A stretch of 6,017 bases of DNA, from the NCBI GenBank assembly GCA_030834835.1, contig JAUQXD010000341.1:1-6017 (forward strand). The letters run 5' to 3'. Under the pieces are notes generated by a model. It saw nothing but the letters and a program-made list of their open reading frames with translations, was not told the origin of the DNA and searched no databases. A program made the translations under genes and the position numbers. Positions 1 through 4,723 of the stretch are shown piece after piece; the stretch's first letter is position 1; the number at the start of each line of letters is the position of its first letter. Source of the stretch: Thermoflexales bacterium. GTDB lineage: Bacteria > Chloroflexota > Anaerolineae > Fen-1058.

Positions 1-79
1 CGTCGGTGAGCATGCCCCACCACTGCCTGACCTGTCCGCGAATCTGCTTCCACTGGCCCTTTAGAATATCCTCGTTCAT
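1..79 (-). CDS. CsbD family stress protein, N-terminal part (runs off the left edge)
   Basis: The minus strand encodes an ATG at 79-77 followed by 26 codons before the window ends. The peptide starts MNEDILKGQWKQIRG and continues with VRQWWGMLTD. This is the characteristic CsbD N-terminus: an N-[DE]-x-[IL]-x-G-x-W-x-Q-x-[KR]-G opening followed by a tryptophan-rich segment. CsbD proteins are small (about 60-70 aa), hydrophilic and cytoplasmic. In Bacillus subtilis csbD belongs to the sigma-B general stress regulon, but its biochemical role is unknown. The start is supported by an AAGGAGA ribosome binding site (about 86-92) a few bases upstream of the ATG. The gene lies downstream of the response-regulator operon on the same strand, separated from it by a terminator and its own promoter-like element, so it is probably an independent unit. 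The C-terminal half is outside the window. Confidence 0.9.
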   Translation of the reverse strand, partial: MNEDILKGQWKQIRGQVRQWWGMLTD

Positions 80-104
80 TGTAAGTCTCCTTTTACCATT
101 GTCT

Positions 105-133
105 GTCGGCCACGGCCTGTGCCGTAGACCGAC
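105..133 (-). other. Hairpin at the 5' end of the CsbD-gene leader
   Basis: Reading the minus strand, GTCGG (133-129) pairs with CCGAC (109-105), and inside it ACGGC (125-121) pairs with GCCGT (116-112) around a four-base ACAG loop. A small internal loop (TCT opposite GG) separates the two stems. If the promoter-like element at 138-172 is real, the transcript would begin around 131-132, so this hairpin would form the very 5' end of the mRNA. A 5'-terminal stem often stabilises a transcript. That role is inference; only the pairing is seen. Confidence 0.5.
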
Positions 134-137
134 CCCT

Positions 138-172
138 ACAATAGCACGCCGGGCCTAAAAAAGTCCCAAACT
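138..172 (-). promoter_or_regulatory. Promoter-like element upstream of the CsbD gene, matching the one at 3912-3946
   Basis: On the minus strand AGTTTGGGACTTTTT (172-158) is followed after 14 bases by TATTGT (143-138), which is preceded by TGC and so forms an extended -10-like TG-N-TATTGT. The same 15-mer, with the same 14-base gap to TG-N-TATTCT, occurs on the plus strand at 3912-3946. A start point around 131 would give a leader of about 50 nt to the CsbD ATG. The AT-rich T-tract of the preceding terminator (179-191) lies just upstream and could act as an UP-like element. Identical spacing at two stress-type genes favours a real regulatory element. Whether a sigma factor or a response regulator reads it cannot be told here. 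Confidence 0.55.
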
Positions 173-178
173 CAGCTC

Positions 179-220
179 AAAAATATCTAAAACTCGCGCC
201 ACGTTGACCGCGACGCGAGT
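179..220 (-). terminator. Intrinsic terminator of the kinase/response-regulator operon
   Basis: On the minus strand ACTCGCG (220-214) pairs perfectly with CGCGAGT (198-192) across a 15-base loop. The stem is followed by TTT, then AGATA, then TTTTT (191-179). It sits 34 bases past the response-regulator stop codon at 255-257, where the end of that operon is expected. The T-run is interrupted, so termination may be partial and allow some read-through towards the CsbD gene. Confidence 0.65.
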
Positions 221-254
221 AGCGTACCCAAATCATATAATCGGAGTAAGAAGG

Positions 255-935
255 TCAGGCCGCCGAATGCAAGATGTAACCTACGCCGGGAACGGTCTCC
301 AACAGCGTTTCCAGATCGGGGCCTAGTTTCTTGCGGATGCGTCCGAGGTAAACGTGCAGATAGTGACTGGAGTCACGATATTCCGGCCCCCAGACACGGG
401 CGAGGAGATTTTCGTGCGTCAACACCGCTTCCTGATTCTGCGCCAGTTCGGCCAGCAGCGCAAACTCAGTGCGCGTCAGGTGCATATCATTGCCGCTGAC
501 AAAGGCCCGGCGGCCTTGAATATCGATCGTGAGGTCTCTGAGCCGTATCTCCGGCAGCTTATCGGAACCGCTCGATTTGGATCGACGCATCACGGCCCGC
601 ACCCGTGCCAGCAGTTCTTCGTGCGAAAAGGGCTTGGTCACATAATCATCGGCGCCCGCGTCGAGCGCCCGCACTTTCAACTCTTCGTCTTCGCGCGCAC
701 TCAACACAATGATGGGCACTTCGGACTGCAGGCGAATGTGCCCGCAGACATCCAGACCGCCCAGACCGGGCAACACCAGGTCGAGGATCAGCAGATCGTA
801 ATTGCCCGCTTTGAACAAATCCAGCGCTTCTTCGCCGGAACCGGCCACGTCAACGGCATAGCCTCGGGCCTTCAGGTTTACGCTGACGAGCTTTTGAATC
901 GCGTCATTATCGTCGACGACCAGAACTCGATCCAT
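255..935 (-). CDS. OmpR/PhoB-family response regulator (receiver plus winged-helix DNA-binding domain)
   Basis: This 226-aa protein is a two-domain transcription factor. The receiver spans about residues 1-118: acidic pocket D8-D9, phospho-acceptor D52 in LILDLVLPG, switch S79 in VLSARE, and K101 in VTKPF. The C-terminal domain (about 127-224) is a winged-helix output of the OmpR/PhoB type, with the LTRTEFALLAELAQN segment, the VWGPEYRDSSHYLHVYLGRIR recognition-helix region (split here as VWGPEY and HYLHVYLGRIRKKL) and the C-terminal ETVPGVGYIL hairpin. It closely resembles KdpE-like regulators, but no kdp genes are in view, so I give no symbol. The ATG at 935-933 is preceded by AGGAG (943-939), which overlaps the stop codon of the receiver gene upstream. 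Only six bases separate the two reading frames, so the genes are probably translationally coupled. The cognate kinase is presumably the first gene of the operon. Confidence 0.93.
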   Translation of the reverse strand: MDRVLVVDDNDAIQKLVSVNLKARGYAVDVAGSGEEALDLFKAGNYDLLILDLVLPGLGGLDVCGHIRLQSEVPIIVLSAREDEELKVRALDAGADDYVTKPFSHEELLARVRAVMRRSKSSGSDKLPEIRLRDLTIDIQGRRAFVSGNDMHLTRTEFALLAELAQNQEAVLTHENLLARVWGPEYRDSSHYLHVYLGRIRKKLGPDLETLLETVPGVGYILHSAA

Positions 936-941
936 GTGCTC

Positions 942-1322
942 CTAACTTTGAATCCGGGTGCGAAGCGCGCGCTCGACGGCCGCGACGAGCTTGACCACAC
1001 TGAACGGCTTGACCAGCACTTCGACCACCACCGGATATTGCTCCAGATCGACCTGCGCATCCATGATCGAGGCCGTCATCACCACGACTGGAAAGCGTGC
1101 CGGTTGAGCGGCCTCGGTGGTGATCCTGGCTAAGAGATCCCAGCCGGTCAGATCAGGCAGTTTGATATCCAGCACCATCAGATCGGGTGTGGTGGTGCGC
1201 AACCGCGCCAGTGCCTGCCGGACATCGCCCGCTTCCAGCACTACATGGCCCCGGGTGATGAGATTCACCGCAACCAGTTTGCGGACATTCAGTTCATCTT
1301 CGACCACTAAAACTGTGGACAT
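942..1322 (-). CDS. Stand-alone CheY-like receiver protein
   Basis: This 126-aa single-domain response regulator has all receiver residues: E8-D9 acidic pocket, phospho-acceptor D52 in LMVLDIKLPD, T83 in VMTAS, and K105 in VLVKPF. It has no output domain, so it would act by protein-protein contact or as a phosphate relay or sink. Its N-terminus resembles that of the downstream OmpR-type regulator (VLVVEDE..RKLVAVNLITRGH against VLVVDDN..QKLVSVNLKARGY), which suggests the two receivers are related by duplication. The start at 1322 is supported by AGGAG seven bases upstream. The gene lies 33 bases after the kinase stop and 6 bases before the OmpR-type gene, within one operon. A short insertion-like stretch (about residues 86-100, SIMDAQVDLEQYPVV) replaces the usual 'dxxxALxxGAxDY' segment, so the alpha4-beta5 face differs from typical CheY and may mark partner specificity. 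Confidence 0.92.
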   Translation of the reverse strand: MSTVLVVEDELNVRKLVAVNLITRGHVVLEAGDVRQALARLRTTTPDLMVLDIKLPDLTGWDLLARITTEAAQPARFPVVVMTASIMDAQVDLEQYPVVVEVLVKPFSVVKLVAAVERALRTRIQS

Positions 1323-1355
1323 GGTTACACTCCTGATTATATCCCGAATAAGCGA

Positions 1356-3818
1356 CTACCCCGTTTGAAAATACCGGGTTTCTCGGCCGATGGGCAGCGC
1401 AAACGAAATGATCGTGCCTGGCCCCGATCGATCCTGCACCCAGATGCGGCCGCCGTGAGCCTCCACCAGGCCGCGGCAAATGGCCAGGCCCAGGCCGGCC
1501 CCTTCCGTCCGATTAATGATGTGGCTGTCCAGTTGTTGGAACGGTTCAAAGATTCGCGAGCGATCCGATACAGGGATGCCCGGCCCTTGATCCGCCACGT
1601 CGAACCGGATCGCATTGTCAATCTGCGTGGCCGAGACTGTAATCGTCGTCTGCGGCGGCGAATACTTGACGGCATTGCCCACCAGATTGGTCAGCACCTG
1701 CGCAATTCGATCGGCATCGACGTACAGTCCGGGCAGATCGATCGGGATGGCGAGTTGCAGCTCATGCTGCGCGCTGACGGTTTGCAGCTGCGCCATCGCC
1801 GTGTTGAGAATGTGACCGATCGTTTGCGGTCTGGGCCGGATGCGCAGCATACCGGCCTCCAGCCGCGATAGATCCAGCAGCTGCTCGATCAGGTCACCCA
1901 GTTTATCGGCCTCTTCGCTGATCGTCTGTAGAAAATCCTGTTGGCTGGCCGGCGGCCACTGCACATCGTCGGCCAGCAGCGTGGTGGCGAAGCCTTTGAT
2001 CGACGTGAGCGGCGTGCGCAACTCATGCGAGATCATCGCCAGAAACTTGAGTTTCAGATCGTTGGCCTGCTCGGCCTCGCGGCGAGCTTTGGCCTCCGCC
2101 GTTAACAGGCGGATGTTGTCAATGGCAATGGCAGTTTGATCGACCAGGCCGCGTAAATGCCGCACATCCTCGACGGCGAGCGCGCGCCGCGCATTGAAGT
2201 GCAGCGACAGCGCGCCGTACCACTGGCCGCCGGCGATCAGTGGAAAAATGATCAGACTGCGCGTTTTCAGAATTTCAAAGCGCTCGCGCGCCCGGTCCGA
2301 TAAGCCTTGATTTGAGCGAATATCTTCAATCACGATCGGCTCGTCGCGCGTGAACGGCGGCACCAGGCCAAAACCTTCCAGTGTAAAACGCTGCCCCACA
2401 AAGGCGGGGACATCGTCTTCACTGTTCCACGCCGCCAGGATGGCGCAGTGCTGCGGCGGCACGTCGTCAGACCATGGCCCATCAAAAATGGCAATCGAGG
2501 CGCGGCTCGTTTTGCGGAGAAAACTGCTCGACAACAAGGCCTGCAGCACTTCATCGGGCGAGCGTACCGTGCCGATGGCCTGGCTGATGCGATAGAGTTC
2601 GCGCGTGCGCCGCAGCACGGCCCGCAGCGCTCGACTGGTCTGTTGTCGTCCACCGATCTCGTTTTCGAGATCGCGATTGAGCTGTTCCAATTGCGCGGTG
2701 CGCTCAGCAACCCGCTGCTCCAACTCGGCGTTCAAGACCCGCACTTGCTCTTCGGCCCGTCGCCGTTCAGAAATTTCGTTGACCAGCGAGGCGTTGGTGG
2801 CTTCCAGCTGTGCCGTGCGCGTGGCGACCCGGTGCTCCAACTCGGCGTTGAGTTGTTGCGCTTCGGCATAGAGCAGTGCGTTATCCATCGCCAGCGCCGC
2901 GCGCCGTGCCAGCTCTTCGGCCAGCGCCAGATCGATCGAATTGTAATGACGCCCGGACTCGGCCCACGCAAACGTAATCGCGCCCAATGTTCGACCCCGC
3001 GCCACCATCGGCACCACCATCACCGATTTCAGGCCCAATTGACGGATCAACGCCAGCTGCTCCCGATCGGACAGCGTGGCCTCAAGCAGCGCATCGGGAA
3101 TATCCGGGAAGAATTGTGACTGGCCGCTGCGCAGCACTTCATAAATGCCCGATCGATCGGCGGGGCGAGGTGGATAGCGCTGATGGAGAGCGTAGGCCAG
3201 TTTGACTTTGGCCGGATCGATGTGGGCTACTGACAACCGCTGCAAAACCCCGGCTGCATTGATGATGTCGATCGCGCACCAGTCACCCAGGTCCGGCACG
3301 GCCAGCCGCGCCACATTGCTCAGACGTGCTTCGTAATCAAGCGGCGCCGATAGCAGCGCGCCGGCTTGCGCCAGCAGGCCCTGGCTCAATTCGGCGCGTT
3401 TGATCGCGGTGATCTCATGAAAGATGGTGACGGCCAATTCGATCTGCCCGGCTTCATCGCGTACGGCCTGTGATGTCACGATCGACCAGCGCACTTCCCC
3501 GGTGTCTACCACATGAAACTGGATCACTTTGGGCGGACTGGCGATGCCGCGTAACGCCAGCGCCCCAGGCAACTCTTCAACGGGCAGCGGCTGGCCCACT
3601 TCGTCGAATATCTCGAACTTGCGCAGAATGTCAGCGCGCGGCACAGCCAGCAGCGCCTGCGCGTCTGGATAACCGATGAGGCGCGCGGCCGCGTCGTTGG
3701 CGTAGATCAACTGCCCACTCGAATCGAGGACGGTAATGCCGTCGGCGATACCCGTCAGCACGACCGCCAACTGCCGCCGCGATAAATGTAGCGTATCCGC
3801 CGGCACTATCTCTCCCAT
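1356..3818 (-). CDS. Cytoplasmic PAS-GAF-coil-GAF sensor histidine kinase
   Basis: This 820-aa kinase starts at MGEIVPADTL. In order it contains a PAS domain (about 12-140; GITVLDSSGQLIYAND, closing with AVTIFHEITAIKRAE), a GAF domain (about 145-320), a charged coiled-coil linker (about 322-405) built from two tandem repeats, and a second GAF domain (about 408-572). A HisKA dimerisation domain follows, with phospho-acceptor H598 in MISHELRTPL, then an HATPase_c domain with N-box N715 (NLVGNAVKYSP), G1 D743 (DQGPGIP), F-box IFEPF and G2 GAGLGLAI (773-780). All catalytic motifs are intact. No membrane-spanning segment or signal peptide is visible, so it should sense an internal signal; the ligand is unknown. 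I chose the ATG at 3818 because AGGAGG lies six bases upstream and the -10 box at 3837-3842 puts the transcript start next to it. The frame stays open to an ATG at 3938, giving 40 more residues of unconvincing sequence. The partners are probably the two receivers encoded downstream. The HisKA sequence (SIKGFATTLLADDVQW) resembles chloroflexal multi-sensor kinases, from memory. Confidence 0.93.
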   Translation of the reverse strand: MGEIVPADTLHLSRRQLAVVLTGIADGITVLDSSGQLIYANDAAARLIGYPDAQALLAVPRADILRKFEIFDEVGQPLPVEELPGALALRGIASPPKVIQFHVVDTGEVRWSIVTSQAVRDEAGQIELAVTIFHEITAIKRAELSQGLLAQAGALLSAPLDYEARLSNVARLAVPDLGDWCAIDIINAAGVLQRLSVAHIDPAKVKLAYALHQRYPPRPADRSGIYEVLRSGQSQFFPDIPDALLEATLSDREQLALIRQLGLKSVMVVPMVARGRTLGAITFAWAESGRHYNSIDLALAEELARRAALAMDNALLYAEAQQLNAELEHRVATRTAQLEATNASLVNEISERRRAEEQVRVLNAELEQRVAERTAQLEQLNRDLENEIGGRQQTSRALRAVLRRTRELYRISQAIGTVRSPDEVLQALLSSSFLRKTSRASIAIFDGPWSDDVPPQHCAILAAWNSEDDVPAFVGQRFTLEGFGLVPPFTRDEPIVIEDIRSNQGLSDRARERFEILKTRSLIIFPLIAGGQWYGALSLHFNARRALAVEDVRHLRGLVDQTAIAIDNIRLLTAEAKARREAEQANDLKLKFLAMISHELRTPLTSIKGFATTLLADDVQWPPASQQDFLQTISEEADKLGDLIEQLLDLSRLEAGMLRIRPRPQTIGHILNTAMAQLQTVSAQHELQLAIPIDLPGLYVDADRIAQVLTNLVGNAVKYSPPQTTITVSATQIDNAIRFDVADQGPGIPVSDRSRIFEPFQQLDSHIINRTEGAGLGLAICRGLVEAHGGRIWVQDRSGPGTIISFALPIGRETRYFQTG
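2619..2852 (-). repeat. 117-bp tandem duplication encoding a coiled-coil linker
   Basis: Two adjacent 39-residue units lie in the kinase between its GAF domains (residues about 323-361 and 362-400). The first begins LNAELEHRVATRTAQLEATN and the second LNAELEQRVAERTAQLEQLN; both continue with an [SD]L-x-NEI-type segment. At the DNA level the shared stretch TGCTCCAACTCGGCGTT is seen in both copies (near 2835 and 2718, plus-strand sense). A 39-residue unit is not a multiple of seven, so it may shift the heptad phase or include a stutter. Such linkers transmit rotation or registry changes from sensor domains to the HisKA helices. Confidence 0.8.
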
Positions 3819-3824
3819 GGCCCA

Positions 3825-3830
3825 CCTCCT
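3825..3830 (-). promoter_or_regulatory. Ribosome binding site that decides the kinase start
   Basis: AGGAGG on the minus strand lies six bases upstream of the ATG at 3818. It selects this codon over the in-frame ATG at 3938, which has no comparable site. Confidence 0.85.
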
Positions 3831-3836
3831 CTTTTC

Positions 3837-3865
3837 ATTATAACGATTCGAGGGGGCGTTGACCA
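3837..3865 (-). promoter_or_regulatory. Sigma-70-type promoter of the kinase operon
   Basis: On the minus strand TGGTCA (3865-3860) and a perfect TATAAT (3842-3837) are separated by exactly 17 bases. The predicted start point (about 3830) falls at the edge of the ribosome binding site, so the leader would be only about a dozen bases. This is a housekeeping-type promoter and differs clearly from the element at 3912-3946, which faces the other way. Confidence 0.65.
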
Positions 3866-3911
3866 GAGCCATCGGACCAGAATCCGCATTATTTAGCGTT
3901 TTTTTAGGCGC

Positions 3912-3946
3912 AGTTTGGGACTTTTTGAGATTGGGCATGATATTCT
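3912..3946 (+). promoter_or_regulatory. Promoter-like element facing the YggT-DHH-GlsB cluster, matching the one at 138-172
   Basis: AGTTTGGGACTTTTT (3912-3926) is followed after 14 bases by TATTCT (3941-3946), preceded by TGA, so the arrangement TG-N-TATT-N-T matches the CsbD-gene copy in both sequence and spacing. An AT-rich stretch with seven T's (3899-3905) lies just upstream. If it is active, transcription would start near 3953 and leave a leader of about 240 nt before the YggT-family start. With TTGGGA read as the -35 box the spacer would be 20 bases, too long for ordinary sigma-70. GGGACTT as the -35 gives about 16-17 bases and resembles ECF-type GGAACTT. The sigma assignment is speculative. 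Confidence 0.55.
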
Positions 3947-4083
3947 GTCAGTCACCATGACCCTTGAGGCGCGCGATTGACGGGTTTGAATTCACCGCTG
4001 CGGGGTAAGCGATTTACGAGCGAACGCGGCTGGCGACAAACAGGAGAACCGATCGAGGAGAAGAACACTCAAGGGCTGTGCAA

Positions 4084-4140
4084 GAAGTAGCCGTCAAGGC
4101 AGTCCTGCCTGGCCGATAGCCCTGCCGGGGCGGCTACTTC
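4084..4140 (+). other. Strong hairpin (10-bp perfect arms) in the leader
   Basis: GAAGTAGCCG (4084-4093) is perfectly complementary to CGGCTACTTC (4131-4140). The enclosed 37 bases contain further GC-rich complementary pieces (AGGC at 4097-4100 with GCCT at 4107-4110; GGCAG at 4098-4102 with CTGCC at 4122-4126). No T-tract follows (GCTTAAACTT), so it is not a classical terminator. It could be an attenuator arm, a mRNA-stabilising element or a small palindromic repeat. Confidence 0.55.
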
Positions 4141-4184
4141 GCTTAAACTTATCAGAGGGACACTATCCTTCCCGAGTTTTGTAC

Positions 4185-4190
4185 AGGAGG
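4185..4190 (+). promoter_or_regulatory. Ribosome binding site that decides the YggT-family start
   Basis: AGGAGG sits six bases before the ATG at 4197. The frame is also open from a TTG at 4179, but that codon lies upstream of this site and has none of its own, so 4197 is preferred. Confidence 0.85.
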
Positions 4191-4196
4191 CCAGCG

Positions 4197-4664
4197 ATGT
4201 CGGTTGTATCATCCAAAGTACCCGAGAGCAGGCAGACCGTGCAGACGGGGCCGCACGGTGAACGTATCGAACAGCCACCCGCACTGCGCGAAGACTTAGT
4301 CGGGCCGACGCCTGAGGAGTTGGAAGTGCGACGTCGGCGCCGCCTAGCCAAGTGGGGGCAGATCATCACGCTGATCTTTGTGGTACTGGAGTTGGCGATT
4401 CTGTTTCGCGTGGGCTTGAAATTGATCGCCGCCAATCCGGCCAGTCCCTTCGCGCAGTTCATGTATCAAATGACGGGGCCGTTCCTCGCGCCATTTGCCG
4501 GCCTGACGGTGACACCGACCGTGGATGGTTCGATCCTGGAGATTCCGGCGCTCGTAGCCATGGCCGCTTACAGCGTCCTGTACGTACTGCTTATCAGGAT
4601 CATGTGGGTGATCTTCTACCCGGCAAAAGCCCGCGACGCTGCAAAATACGAACCCGATCTATAG
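4197..4664 (+). CDS. YggT-family small integral membrane protein
   Basis: This 155-aa protein has a hydrophilic N-terminal tail (about 1-50, ending in the basic run RRRRRLAKW), a first hydrophobic helix (about 53-76, GQIITLIFVVLELAILFRV), a conserved loop and a second helix (about 116-140). The loop carries the family signature: FRVGLKLIAANPASPFAQF, then MTGPFLAPFAGL, then LEIPALVAMAAYSVL. YggT proteins have an unsettled role; Escherichia coli yggT has been linked to osmotic or cation tolerance, and relatives sit near cell-division genes in many bacteria. The basic run before helix 1 predicts that the N-terminus stays cytoplasmic, with both ends inside. The version here has a longer N-terminal tail than a minimal YggT and a single two-helix repeat. 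It appears to be the first gene of a plus-strand cluster; 59 bases separate it from the phosphoesterase gene. Confidence 0.82.
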   Translation: MSVVSSKVPESRQTVQTGPHGERIEQPPALREDLVGPTPEELEVRRRRRLAKWGQIITLIFVVLELAILFRVGLKLIAANPASPFAQFMYQMTGPFLAPFAGLTVTPTVDGSILEIPALVAMAAYSVLYVLLIRIMWVIFYPAKARDAAKYEPDL

Positions 4665-4710
4665 ATCCGGCGGCGTGGCCCGGTCAGTGCACGCAGGTCG
4701 AAGAAGAGGC

Positions 4711-4717
4711 AAGGAGG
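4711..4717 (+). promoter_or_regulatory. Ribosome binding site that decides the DHH phosphoesterase start
   Basis: AAGGAGG lies six bases before the ATG at 4724. The same frame is open far upstream (from 4352, inside the YggT-family gene), but that upstream sequence is out-of-frame read-through of a neighbouring gene and has no family resemblance. Confidence 0.88.
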
Positions 4718-4723
4718 TTTAGC

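Larger units (their letters stand above)
3953..4196 (+). other. Long 5' leader region upstream of the YggT-family gene
   Basis: This is most of the 378-base non-coding stretch between the divergent genes (3819-4196). I see no credible protein-coding gene in it. It holds the hairpin at 4084-4140 and, partly interleaved with it, AGGGCT (4072-4077), which can pair with AGCCCT (4118-4123). The two pairings cross, so they are either mutually exclusive or form a pseudoknot. That is a pattern seen in regulatory leaders. I compared it from memory with common riboswitch classes and could not assign one. Confidence 0.4.

Noticed and set aside
236..241. TATAAT on the plus strand between the terminator and the response-regulator gene
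   Set aside because: The nearest -35-like TTGACC (204-209) is 26 bases away, and the only thing downstream is antisense to the regulator. It is probably chance in an AT-rich spacer.
354..1133. A 259-codon open frame on the plus strand, opposite the two response-regulator genes
   Set aside because: It is antisense to two intact, clearly recognised genes. Its protein has no family resemblance and is rich in H, Q and R, as expected from reverse-complement reading of GC-rich genes.
2448..3119. A 223-codon open frame on the plus strand within the kinase gene
   Set aside because: It is antisense to the coiled-coil and GAF coding sequence, low in complexity and without a ribosome binding site or a recognisable domain.
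3819..3938. A 40-residue N-terminal extension of the kinase starting at an ATG at 3938
   Set aside because: It has no ribosome binding site, it overlaps the TATAAT box, and its sequence shows no domain. The internal ATG at 3818 has a perfect AGGAGG six bases upstream.
3957..3980. A seven-codon open frame (MTLEARD) just after the predicted plus-strand start point
   Set aside because: It has no ribosome binding site and nothing recognisable. Frames this short arise readily by chance.
3985..4145. A possible c-di-AMP (ydaO-type) riboswitch, prompted by GGAGAACCGATCGAGGAG and the nearby phosphoesterase
   Set aside because: The later conserved segments of that class, as I remember them, are not present. 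The resemblance is limited to one short purine-rich stretch.
4352..4723. A 124-residue upstream extension of the DHH phosphoesterase
   Set aside because: It overlaps the YggT-family gene in another frame, has no family similarity, and a strong ribosome binding site precedes the ATG at 4724.
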